Below, piece after piece: positions 48,154 through 58,421 of a DNA stretch of 64,000 bases; position 1 is the stretch's first letter, and every line of letters begins with the position of its first letter. The position numbers were made by a program, and so were the translations under genes. The notes beneath the pieces are model-generated. The model made no database searches and had not been told where the DNA came from. It saw nothing but the letters and a program-made list of their open reading frames with translations. Source of the stretch: Myxococcales bacterium (GTDB taxonomy: Bacteria > Myxococcota_A > Polyangia > Nannocystales > Nannocystaceae); the NCBI GenBank assembly GCA_020633295.1, contig JACKDW010000004.1, forward strand, positions 1 to 64,000. The letters run 5' to 3'.

Positions 48154-48783
48154 GTGCCACGAAGGCGAAATGAGCGGCTTCGCGAGCAGATCGTCGACGC
48201 CGCCTATCGCTTGTTCGCGGAGCGCGGGTACCACCAGACCCACGTCTCGACGATCGCCGCCGAGCTCCAGCTCGGGCACGGGACGTTCTACCGGTACTTC
48301 GAGAACAAGCTCGCGATCTTCGTCGCCGTCATCGACCGCGTGATCGCGCGGCTGTCCGAGGTCACCGTCGGCGACCCGCCGGGGGCCGAGAGCGCGGCGG
48401 CCTACCGCGAGCAGGTCGAGCGGATCGGCGCGCGGCTGTTCGACGTGTTCACCGGCGACCCCCACCTCGCGCGGATCGTGCTGGTCGAGGCGGTCGGCAT
48501 CGACGAGCTCGTGAGCGCGCGCGTGGAGGCGGCGTTCTCGATCATGGCCGCGGTCACGCGCGCGTACCTCGAGCACGGGGTCGCGCGCGGCTTCCTGCGC
48601 GCGGAGCTCGACTGCGAGCGGACGGCGCGGCTGATCAACGCCTGCATCCTCGAGGGCGCGCGCGGGGTGCTGCGCGCCGAGTCGGGGGCGCGGTCGGAGG
48701 AGGGGGCGCGCTGGCGGTCCGCCGCGATCGCGCTGCTGTTTGAGGGCGTCGGCGGGGGCGCGGGGGCGCCGGGCTCGACGTAG
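48154..48783 (+). CDS. TetR/AcrR family regulator
   Basis: 209 residues from the GTG at 48154 (VPRRRNERLREQIVDAAYRLF). The helix-turn-helix reads HVSTIAAELQLGHGTFYRYFENKLAIF. The earlier GTG at 48136 lies inside the palindrome, so 48154 is preferred. The C-terminal domain is helical with an Ala/Gly tail. The membrane protein gene at 48829 follows after 45 bp and is a probable co-regulated gene. Confidence 0.92.
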   Translation: MPRRRNERLREQIVDAAYRLFAERGYHQTHVSTIAAELQLGHGTFYRYFENKLAIFVAVIDRVIARLSEVTVGDPPGAESAAAYREQVERIGARLFDVFTGDPHLARIVLVEAVGIDELVSARVEAAFSIMAAVTRAYLEHGVARGFLRAELDCERTARLINACILEGARGVLRAESGARSEEGARWRSAAIALLFEGVGGGAGAPGST

Positions 48784-48828
48784 CGCGCCGGCGGGCGCGT
48801 GGCTGGTTGAAGGAGGAGGAGGAGAGCG

Positions 48829-49623
48829 ATGGTTCAGGTCGACGTGTTCTGGTCCTACGGCATCGGCGCGGGCATGGCGGTCGCGGCGTCGCAGCAGCTG
48901 CGCGCCGCCGACGAGCGCGGTGAACATGACTGGTTGGCCAGCCGCGAGCTGGTCGTCACGCTGCTGGTGCTCGCGCTGGTGTTCGCGCCCTCGGGCGCCT
49001 GGCTGCTGTGGTCGTTCCCGAGCTGGGAGACCATGCACGTCGGCGACCGCGAGCTGCCGGGGTGGCTCGTCGCGGCCTTCGCCCTCACCAACGTCAGCCA
49101 GGGGCTGTTGGGCTACGCGCTCGCGCGCCGGGCCGCGCTCGCCGGGCGACCGGTTCGGGCGCTCGCGCACTGGCTGCTGGGCTACCTGGCGATGTTCTTC
49201 ATCCTCGCGCACGGCTGGGATGGTTCGGGCTATCGCCGGTTCTTCTCGGCGACGCCAGGCGACCTCGCGGCCTGGGGCCCCGGCTCGGTCCAGGCGTTCC
49301 TCGGATCGGACGTCGCGTGCACGCTGTACCTGATGGGGCTCGCGCTCGTGCCGGCGCTGCTCGTGCCGATGTCGGGTTGGCTGCGCGCCGGCGCGCGCGC
49401 CCGCGGCCTGTCCCCACGGTCACACGCGGCGCTGTGGGGCTGGTGCCTGCTGGCGATCTTCGGGCTCGGGCTCGGCGGCGCGGCGCTGGCGAGCCTGGCG
49501 GTGCGCGCGATGGGCTGGCTGTTCGGGCTGGGCGCGTTCGCGTCGCTCACCTGGCTGCTGTGCGCGCGCGGCGGGCTGCTGCGCGGGCTCGCGGCGCGTC
49601 TGCAGCTCCCGGGCCGCGCGTGA
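48829..49623 (+). CDS. multi-pass membrane protein, TetR-linked
   Basis: 264 residues with about six transmembrane helices (for example LVVTLLVLALVFAPSGAWLLW and GWCLLAIFGLGLGGAALASLAV). A strong SD (GAAGGAGGAGGAGGAG) precedes the ATG. No transporter or enzyme signature recognised; the aromatic loop HGWDGSGYRRFFSATPGD is distinctive. Co-transcription with the TetR gene suggests a role in responding to a toxic or lipophilic compound (inference). Confidence 0.8.
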   Translation: MVQVDVFWSYGIGAGMAVAASQQLRAADERGEHDWLASRELVVTLLVLALVFAPSGAWLLWSFPSWETMHVGDRELPGWLVAAFALTNVSQGLLGYALARRAALAGRPVRALAHWLLGYLAMFFILAHGWDGSGYRRFFSATPGDLAAWGPGSVQAFLGSDVACTLYLMGLALVPALLVPMSGWLRAGARARGLSPRSHAALWGWCLLAIFGLGLGGAALASLAVRAMGWLFGLGAFASLTWLLCARGGLLRGLAARLQLPGRA

Positions 49624-49644
49624 GCGCTGCGGGCTCGCGGACGC

Positions 49645-49954
49645 TCAGCGCCGGGCCGTCCGCGGCGTGATCTCGAGGACGAAGAGCGTCGGGCCGGCGC
49701 GCGCGCGGCGTGCTGGGGCGCGCGCGTCACGGCGCGCGTTCGCAGCGTGACGGGCTGGTTCACGAGCTCCTGGGGCGCCGCCTCGCCGACGAGCTGGAAC
49801 GCGCCCGGTCGCCCCTCGGGCGTGAAGATTGAATATGTCTCATGAGACATGTTAGCACCGGGCGCGCCGGCGGCGAGCGTGAGCTGCCCGCGCGGCCGCT
49901 GCTCGCGGCCGAGCTCGGTCCAGCGCGCCTCCGGCCAGGCTCGACGCGCTCGCG
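49645..49954 (-). pseudogene. decayed gene fragment downstream of the antiporter
   Basis: On the minus strand one frame reads like protein for about 70 residues (RWTELGREQRPRGQLTLAAG, then ETYSIFTPEGRPGAFQLVGE, PQELVNQPVTLRTRAV) but has no ATG/GTG at its upstream end, where it meets the antiporter gene's 3' end. Near 49700 the sense shifts frame and ends as GPTLFVLEITPRTARR before a stop at 49645. This looks like a truncated and frameshifted remnant. I do not recognise the family. Confidence 0.5.
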
Positions 49955-51925
<1,971 letters not shown>

Positions 51926-51976
51926 GCTACGCGAGCACGCGCTCGCGCGCAGAGCCGCGGCGCGACCTCGTCGCGC

Positions 51977-52441
51977 TCACGCGCCCGCCGCCGCGCGCGC
52001 GCAGGGCCGCTCCGCTGCGCCCGCCTCGAGCATCGCCTTGAGGCGGGCGTAGGCCTGGCGCAGGGGTCGTTGGGACAGGCGAGACAGCGGCGCGCGAAAG
52101 GGTCGCAGCGCGAGTGGGAGCCGCAGCTCGCCGGTCTCGGTCACGCGCGTGCCGCCGGGGACGGCGGTGAACTCCCGCGCGCCGCGGTAGGGGGCCGCGC
52201 CCGCGAGGGTCTCGATGGCGATCGCGTGGGGGGCGTCGAAGCGCGTCACGCGAAAGCGCCAGGTGAAGCGACAGCCGAAGGTCACGCGCTCCTCGATGAA
52301 GGTCGCGCCCGCCGCGATGGGCTCGAGCAGCGTGACGGCGCGGATGTCGGGCTGCCAGCGCGTCTCGTTGCGGAGGTCGGTGACGAAGGCGAAGACCTCC
52401 TCGAGGGGGCGGTGGATGATGACGCTGTGCTGAACGTTCAC
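51977..52441 (-). CDS. SRPBCC family protein A
   Basis: 154 residues with the START/SRPBCC fold: HSVIIHRPLEEVFAFVTDLRNETRWQPDI at the start and AIAIETLAGAAPYRGAREFTAVPGGTRV later. Such proteins bind hydrophobic ligands or act as small cyclases. The start is a GTG with AGGAG nine bases upstream on the minus strand. Just upstream is a CGCTT-rich simple repeat that separates it from the second SRPBCC gene. Confidence 0.85.
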   Translation of the reverse strand: MNVQHSVIIHRPLEEVFAFVTDLRNETRWQPDIRAVTLLEPIAAGATFIEERVTFGCRFTWRFRVTRFDAPHAIAIETLAGAAPYRGAREFTAVPGGTRVTETGELRLPLALRPFRAPLSRLSQRPLRQAYARLKAMLEAGAAERPCARAAAGA

Positions 52442-52465
52442 GGTCGGTCTCTCCTCAGGCGGCTT

Positions 52466-52539
52466 CGCTTCGCGTCGCTTCGCGTTGCTTCGCGTTGCTT
52501 CGCGTTGCTTCGCTTCGCTTCGTTTCGTTTCGCGTTGCC
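52466..52539. repeat. 5/10-bp CGCTT-type simple repeat
   Basis: Mostly CGCGTTGCTT and CGCTT units in tandem between the two SRPBCC genes. It lies in the leader of the downstream gene, so length changes could alter its expression. Confidence 0.85.
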
Positions 52540-52561
52540 AAGTCGATTCAGGCGCGCGAGC

Positions 52562-53077
52562 TCACAGCGCCATGCTCAGGCGCGAGGTCGACAGCGACGG
52601 GCGCTGGTGGAGGTTGTCGAGGTAGCGCAGCAGCCCGCGCTCGCCGCGAGGCGTCGTCCAGCAGTGATTCCACGCGAACAGCGGCTTGAGGAGCGGCGAG
52701 AGGTAGCGAATGATCGGCTTGTGCACGGTGACGCGCCAGCTGATCAGCACGCGCGTGCCGCCGTTCTCGCGGACGAGCTCCGCGCGCCAGATGCCGTTGA
52801 AGTCGCCCGTCGCCTTGACCTCGACGAGCCGGCTGTGCTCGAGCGTGAGCGCCTCGAGCTCGAAGCTGAGCGTGTAGGGCAGGAAGCCGCGGGCCCTCGC
52901 GCGGACCTTGGCGCCGACGATCGGGCGCTCGTAGGCGCGCAGCGGGATCGCCTCGAGGTACACGCCGGACCACCACTCGGGCAGGATCGTCGCGTTGTAC
53001 AGGACCTCGTAGACCTGCCGGGGGCCGTAGCCCGGGATGAACCACTGCTCGTCGAATTGATACTCGTTCGCGGCCAT
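52562..53077 (-). CDS. SRPBCC-like protein B
   Basis: 171 residues. VYEVLYNATILPEWWSGVYLEAIPL, TLEHSRLVEVKATGDFNGIWRAELV and GGTRVLISWRVTVHKPI are consistent with an SRPBCC/polyketide-cyclase-like fold, although more divergent than protein A. No signal peptide. Likely the first gene of a three-gene unit with SRPBCC A and the antiporter. Confidence 0.8.
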   Translation of the reverse strand: MAANEYQFDEQWFIPGYGPRQVYEVLYNATILPEWWSGVYLEAIPLRAYERPIVGAKVRARARGFLPYTLSFELEALTLEHSRLVEVKATGDFNGIWRAELVRENGGTRVLISWRVTVHKPIIRYLSPLLKPLFAWNHCWTTPRGERGLLRYLDNLHQRPSLSTSRLSMAL

Positions 53078-53391
53078 GATCGTTCGCCTCTCGCGGCGCT
53101 CGGGGGCGCCGGTGTTCGGTCCTCGCGCCGTCGCCTACGAGCGCCGCGCGCCACCGTCGGCGCGCGACCTCGAGGACCAGGTGCCCCCGGGGCCGCGCCG
53201 CCGTGGGGCGGCGGCTCGGCGCGGGGCGGCGGCGCGAAGGTCCGCTGCGGTCATCGTCGCTAGACCCCGACGCCCCGGAATCGATCCCAGCCGCGATCAC
53301 AATTTCTCGTGTTCGCGGCGCGGCGCGGGTGGTCGAATGTGCGCGCGCGCGTCGCTCGCGATCGACGGCGAGTTGTGGGTAGCATGGCGCG

Positions 53392-54294
53392 GTGGAGCGG
53401 TCCTCGGCGCGGCTCGGGCTCGCGCTGGCGTCGCTGCTCGCCTGCGGCCGCGCCGAGCCCGAGCGCGCGGGCGAGGGGGCGGCGCAGCGCTCGACGGCGA
53501 GCGAGGTCGCGACACCTCCCCGCGCCTCGAGTGGTGCGCGCCCGTCGACCGTGAAGACGGTCGCGTCGTGCAGCTCCCCGAGGCCGCGGCGCCCGAGGGC
53601 GCGCGGGAGGAGCCGCGCGCGCGGACGATCCGCCCGCGGCTCGGCGCGTTCCGTGGCGAGCGGACGGCGGGCCTCGTGGTGGTGATGGCGATCCCGCGCC
53701 GCTGTTTCCCCACGTGTGGGTGTCGCGGCTCACGTCGACCGAGTAGCTCTACGTCGAGCGCGACGAGCGGCTCTGGGGCGTCTCCTTGGAGGACGGCGCG
53801 CGCGTCGAGCACCCGCTGCCCGAGGTCGTCGAGGTTGGCGGCCGCTCGCGCTCGCGGGGTGCCGGCGCGACGTTCGGGCTGAGCGAGGAGCGGCGCGTCC
53901 GGATCGTGCACAAGGGACAGGTCGCGCGCGAGCTGGGCCCCTTCGGCGATGACGACTGGCGGCTCTCGCGGTCGAGCTCAACGACGCGGGCACGGCGGTC
54001 GCGATCATCCTCGACGGCGGCCGGAGCGCGCGCGCGCGCCGAGGTCTACGACGTGGCCTCGGGGGAGCTGCTGCTCGAGGCAGGTGGCAGCTTCTGGATC
54101 CTGGACTACGCGAGCTCGCCGACGGCGCGCTACGGCGCGGGGTCGCGGGGCCGCACCGTCCGCGCGCGCCCGCTGCCGCGCGCGTCGCTCGGCCCCGGTC
54201 GCGCGGGCGGAAAAGCGCGAGCGCTTTCATCTACAAGCATCGCTCACCGCGATCTTCAGCGCGAGCCGGCTCGTCCGCGTGATACACGATCATC
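53392..54294 (+). pseudogene. decayed lipoprotein gene
   Basis: A GTG at 53392 opens a lipoprotein-like signal (ARLGLALASLLACGRAE). Sense then shifts to a second frame (LEWCAPVDREDGRVVQLPEA), then to a third that contains a stop just before LYVERDERLWGVSLEDG. That last frame continues through DGARVEHPLPEVVEVGG and VRIVHKGQVARELGPFGDDD. Around 53965-54035 it is interrupted by a +1/-1 pair, after which AEVYDVASGELLLEAGG resumes. The parts read as one beta-propeller-like lipoprotein broken by several frameshifts. Confidence 0.6.
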
Positions 54295-54300
54295 GTGGTC

Positions 54301-55494
54301 ATGATCGCGATCGCGAGACTGTGCCGAACGATCGCGGCCGCGTTCGCGCTCGCGCTGCTCGTGAGCTGCGGCGGCGGACCCGATCAGGAGTCGACGCAGG
54401 GCTGCCCTGCGGGCTCGGAGGGCTGCCCGTGCGAGGTCGGCGACGCCTGCGACGCGGGCCTCTTGTGTGACGCGGGGACCTGCGTCGCCGACACGTCGAC
54501 GACGAGCGCCACGACTGCGGGGACCGCCAGCACCGGCGGGACCACGGCCCCCGAGCTGTGCCTCGACGCCCTGAGCTACCCTGAGGCGCTCGACTGGGCG
54601 AAGGGCTTCTGCTGCGGGGACGGAGGCGCGCCGGTCCCCGAGATCCGCACCGGCGTGTGCCTCGAGGGCGCGGTGTTCATCGAGGTCGACGGCGACACCT
54701 ACTACTTCGGCCCTGAGCCCTACGAGCTGCTCGCGGTCCACCGCGCGGGCGAGTGCTGCCCGGCGTGTTTCGAATGCACCGAGACGACCGTCTCGACGGC
54801 GCTCTGCGCCGAAGTCATCTGCCCCGAGCCGTGCTTCATCCACGCCCAGGACTGCCCGGCGGGCGCCAAGTGTGCGGCGGTCGACACGAACGGCAACGGC
54901 GCGTGGGACAGCGCGCTGTGCGTCGAGATCAAGGGCGACGGTCAGCTCGGCGACCCCTGCACCTACGACGGTCCCGCGGCCGGCACTGACGACTGCGGCG
55001 GGGGCCTCATGTGCTGGTTCTATGATCTCGAGACCTACGCGGGGACGTGCGTCGCGCTGTGCGAGGGCTTCGAGAACCCCCTCTGCGGCGCGGAGACTGT
55101 CTGTTCGGTCAGCAACGGCGAGAGCCTCAAGCTGTGTCTCCCGACCTGCGATCCGCTCGCCGACGACTGCCCGCAGCACGGCGTCTGCGTGCAGACGCCG
55201 ATGTCGGGGCTGTTCTCGTGCACGCTCGACTCGTCGGGCGACGCGGGCGCCGAGGGCACCCCGTGCGGGCTCGTCAACGGCTGCGCGCCCGGGAGCGCGT
55301 GCATCTCGACGAACGACTACCCGGCGCCCGGCTGCGACGGCGAGCCGCGGTGCTGCGCGCCGTACTGCGACCTGAACAACGGCGACGCCGACTGCCTGGG
55401 CGTCACGCTGCCCGACGCGACGTGCGTCTCGTGGTACGGCATGCTGGAGCCGCCGATGGGCCTGGAGCACGTGGGCTACTGCGCGCCGCCCTGA
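54301..55494 (+). CDS. Cys-rich lipoprotein, paralogue B
   Basis: 397 residues. A signal peptide ends in ALLVSCGGG (lipobox), followed by a GCPxG-CPC motif, a Thr/Ser linker and an additional inserted region with DGDTYYFGPEPYELLAVHRAG before the shared Cys-rich domain (CPAGAKCAAVD, CGGGLMCWFYD, FSCTLDSSGDAG, CAPYCDLNNGD). It is the longest of three paralogues. The GTG at 54295 is a possible earlier start. Surface-anchored; function unknown. Confidence 0.88.
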   Translation: MIAIARLCRTIAAAFALALLVSCGGGPDQESTQGCPAGSEGCPCEVGDACDAGLLCDAGTCVADTSTTSATTAGTASTGGTTAPELCLDALSYPEALDWAKGFCCGDGGAPVPEIRTGVCLEGAVFIEVDGDTYYFGPEPYELLAVHRAGECCPACFECTETTVSTALCAEVICPEPCFIHAQDCPAGAKCAAVDTNGNGAWDSALCVEIKGDGQLGDPCTYDGPAAGTDDCGGGLMCWFYDLETYAGTCVALCEGFENPLCGAETVCSVSNGESLKLCLPTCDPLADDCPQHGVCVQTPMSGLFSCTLDSSGDAGAEGTPCGLVNGCAPGSACISTNDYPAPGCDGEPRCCAPYCDLNNGDADCLGVTLPDATCVSWYGMLEPPMGLEHVGYCAPP

Positions 55495-55547
55495 GCGGGC
55501 GGAGCGTATCTGCGCGAAGCGAGCGCGAGCCGGTCACTCCACTGGGT

Positions 55548-56561
55548 CTAGGGCGCCACGCCGCAGACGCCGACGTTCTCGAGCCCGGGCGGCGCCAGAC
55601 CCTCCTCGTGGTAGGGCACGCAGGTCACGCCCGGCGCCGGCAGCCCGGCGCAGGCATCTGGCTCGTCGAGGTCGCAGAACGGCGCGCAGCAGCCGAGCGC
55701 GCCCTCGCACTTGGTCGCCGGGAAGAAGTCCGGGTTCACGCACATGCTCCCCGGGTTACAGGCGTTGGCGAACTCGCAGGGGCTGCCGGGCGGCGCCATG
55801 TCCCCCGAGGCGTCGAGCACACAGACGAAGCCGTAGCCGTTGGGGTCGCCGATGCACACCTCTGGCCCCTGGCAGTCCTGCAGCAGCGGGCTGCACGCGG
55901 GCTCGCAGATGAAGTAGCCGCGGCCGACGTTGCAGCCGTAGCCGTCGGGGCACATGGGGTCCTCGAAGCTGCCGGTGCACAGCTGCGTGCACTCGCCGAC
56001 GCCGTCCATGTCGTAGTTCCAGCACATATAGCCCTTCGCGCAGGTGTCCCCGACGGCGCCGAAGCGGCCCTCGCAGGCCTCGCCGGCCACGCCGTCGCCC
56101 ATGACCGGCGTGCACACGGGGCCGAAGACGTCCGCGAAGTCGTACAAGCACTTCTGGCCCTCCGGGCAGTCCTGTTCGGGGATGCTGCAGTACTCCTGCT
56201 GGGGCTCGTCGTCCCAGCTGCAGACGAACTCGCAGCCGGCGTCAGTCTCGGCGCCTGTGCCCGACGCGGCGCCGGTGCTCGCGGTCGCGGACGAGGTCGA
56301 CGTCGACGAGTTGTCGCCGCCGTTCGAGCTCGACGACGCGCCCGCGGTCGACGTGGTCGTGCTCGTCGCCGGTTGGCACACGCCCGCGGCGCACTCGAGC
56401 CCCTCGTCGCACGCGTCGTCGTCGCCGCAGGGGCAGTCGCGGGCGCCCGCGGGGCAGCCGTCGCTGGTGGTGTCGCTGTGCAGCGGGTAGCCGCACGCGA
56501 GCGCGAGGCTGAGCAGCGCCGCGGCCCGTGCGGGCGTGGGGATGCGCGAGGTCGTGTTCAC
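55548..56561 (-). CDS. Cys-rich lipoprotein, paralogue C
   Basis: 337 residues from the GTG at 56561. A signal peptide ends in LSLALACGYP (lipobox), followed by GCPAGARDCPCGDDD, a Ser/Thr/Asn linker, and the same Cys-rich domain as paralogues A and B (CPEGQKCLYDF, CAKGYMCWNYD, CIGDPNGYGFVCVLDASG, CCAPFCDLDEPD). Its GTG start overlaps the TGA stop of the upstream multiheme cytochrome gene as GTGA, so the two are translationally coupled. Confidence 0.88.
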   Translation of the reverse strand: MNTTSRIPTPARAAALLSLALACGYPLHSDTTSDGCPAGARDCPCGDDDACDEGLECAAGVCQPATSTTTSTAGASSSSNGGDNSSTSTSSATASTGAASGTGAETDAGCEFVCSWDDEPQQEYCSIPEQDCPEGQKCLYDFADVFGPVCTPVMGDGVAGEACEGRFGAVGDTCAKGYMCWNYDMDGVGECTQLCTGSFEDPMCPDGYGCNVGRGYFICEPACSPLLQDCQGPEVCIGDPNGYGFVCVLDASGDMAPPGSPCEFANACNPGSMCVNPDFFPATKCEGALGCCAPFCDLDEPDACAGLPAPGVTCVPYHEEGLAPPGLENVGVCGVAP

Positions 56562-57592
56562 GGCGTGCTCCGCTCCTGCTGGATGATGTCCGATGGGGCA
56601 GGATCGAGTCGGCCCGCGGCGATCTCGAGCTCGCCCGCGACCACGGCGCTGCGCTCGTCGGCGGACAGGAAGGACTCGACGCGCTGGTGGGTCACGGACC
56701 ACTCGACCGCGAGCTCGGCGTCCTCGGGCGCGAGCTCGAAGCGCACGCGCTTGGGCTCGCCCGGGAACACGCGTTCGTCGGCGACCTCCTCGCGCACCAG
56801 GACGCCGCCGGGCCCCGGTCGGGCTTCGAATCGGCGGCCGAGGTAGCGGTGCTGACGGGGCCGCGCGCGGACGGGGTCGATCACGCGGACGGTCACCGCG
56901 AGCCGACGGTTGAGGTCGCCGGTCGGCACGGCGTGGCCGACGTCGCCCGTGGTCAGCGTGAGCTCGACGCGGTCGGGCGCGGGCCTGCGCGCCTCGATCG
57001 AGACCGCCGCCCGCAGCTGCGCGAGGTCGCGGGTGCTGCGGAAGTCGTGCGCGCGGTACGGCGCGCCGCCGCGCTCCGGATCGGTCCGAAGGGTCATGTG
57101 ACAGTCGGCGCAGGGGCGCGCGCGCGCGGGCGAGGCGGCGTGCTCCTGGATCGTGCGCTGCATCAGCGCGTCCGCGCCGCGGCCGGGGAAGGGGAACTCG
57201 TGGCAGCCGGCGCAGGCGTCCACGCCCGCGAAGGCCGGGGCGCGTCGCAGCGCGTGGGGGCCCGGCTCGCGCGGCTCGTCGCGCGGGGCCGCGAGCAGCT
57301 CCTCCTCGGGTTGATGGCAGGTCACGCAGCCGACCCCGAGGTCCGCGAGCTCCGCGGGCGGCGGGCGCCGCGGGTCGGCCTCGGGCGCGTGGCAGCCGCG
57401 ACAGAACGGCAGCGGCTCGCGTCGGAACGCGCGCAGGAACTCCGGGTCGCGGTAGGACTGCTGGTGCAGCGAGCCGCGCCACTCTGCCGTGATGGTGGGG
57501 TGACAGGTCTCGCAGTCGGCGTTGCGCGCGGGCGCGTCACGACTCGTCTTCGAAGGCGACTTCACCTTCACCGACGTCATCGGGCCGGGCAT
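56558..57592 (-). CDS. multiheme c-type cytochrome, probably a lipoprotein with a non-canonical start
   Basis: 344 residues from the ATG at 57592, with five CxxCH motifs (CETCH, CRGCH, CVTCH, CAGCH, CADCH) and a C-terminal beta-rich domain (VELTLTTGDVGHAVPTGD). The frame stays open upstream to a stop at 57848-57850 and there encodes a signal peptide APLLASLLAPVLASLVGLAC plus an acidic linker, which the 57592 start would omit. No ATG, GTG, TTG or CTG occurs in that upstream frame; an ATT at 57811 is one candidate start. Function likely electron transfer in the envelope. Coupled by a GTGA overlap to paralogue C. Confidence 0.82.
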   Translation of the reverse strand: MPGPMTSVKVKSPSKTSRDAPARNADCETCHPTITAEWRGSLHQQSYRDPEFLRAFRREPLPFCRGCHAPEADPRRPPPAELADLGVGCVTCHQPEEELLAAPRDEPREPGPHALRRAPAFAGVDACAGCHEFPFPGRGADALMQRTIQEHAASPARARPCADCHMTLRTDPERGGAPYRAHDFRSTRDLAQLRAAVSIEARRPAPDRVELTLTTGDVGHAVPTGDLNRRLAVTVRVIDPVRARPRQHRYLGRRFEARPGPGGVLVREEVADERVFPGEPKRVRFELAPEDAELAVEWSVTHQRVESFLSADERSAVVAGELEIAAGRLDPAPSDIIQQERSTP

Positions 57593-57859
57593 CGCGGGCG
57601 CCGAGACGTCGGGCGGCGCCGTCGCGCGCTCGACCGAAGAGGGCGGATCGTCCTCGCGCTCGGGGAGCTCGAGGTCACGGTCGCAGGCGAGGCCGACGAG
57701 GGACGCGAGGACCGGCGCGAGGAGGGACGCGAGGAGCGGCGCGTTGGAGCGCGGTCCTGGACGCGCGGCGCAGGCGGCTGCCCGGCTGGGTCGTGGAGGG
57801 AGACGAGGAATGGGAGTATTATCAGCGAAGAATTGCTGAATTGTTAACTAATATTTGCC

Positions 57860-58420
57860 GACGCGCGCGCTCGTGAACGCCGTCCCACAGCGACCTGACC
57901 CAATGGTCATGAATCATCGGGCTCGTGGAGCGACGCGGCCGGAGCCGCGCGGTGAGATCGTGGCGGTCGCGGAGCAGCGGCGCCGACGTGAGCGCGCGCC
58001 CGCGACCGAGGCGAAGAACCACGAGTAGCGCGGCTCGTTGATCGGCGCGAACCAGGCGACGCGCACGCCGACGGTGAAGGCGACAGCGAGGCCCAGGCCG
58101 TGAGCGTCACCGTCGCCGCGGGGAGGCTGTACGAGCGCGCCGATCGCCCCGCGCGCGCGGAGACTGGGTCCCGCCGGGCGCGCGAGCGCGTCGGGGCTGC
58201 CGCATCGCCAGGTTGACGGGCTCGCGCGGCACGAGCTCGGACTCGTGGATCGTCGGCGTTGATGTCTCTACGGTCACCTTCGTCACCTTCGTCGGCGTCG
58301 CCGTCGGCGCGGCCGCGACCGCGACTACGATCCGACGTGACGGCCCCAGACCTCGTCGCCGTGGCACCACCGCGGGCGCGACGCTCGGCGCGGGACGACG
58401 CGGCCGCGCGCTGCGGGTAC
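57860..58420 (-). pseudogene. degraded coding remnant (tentative)
   Basis: On the minus strand, protein-like stretches occur in different frames: IVVAVAAAPTATPTKVTKV with ETSTPTIHESELVPREPVNL, then LAVAFTVGVRVAWFAPINEP with RYSWFFASVAG, then LTSAPLLRDRHDLTARLRP. They need frameshifts to join and no start is convincing. Possibly an envelope protein remnant, but chance frames in GC-rich DNA cannot be excluded. Confidence 0.3.
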
Positions 58421-58421
58421 C

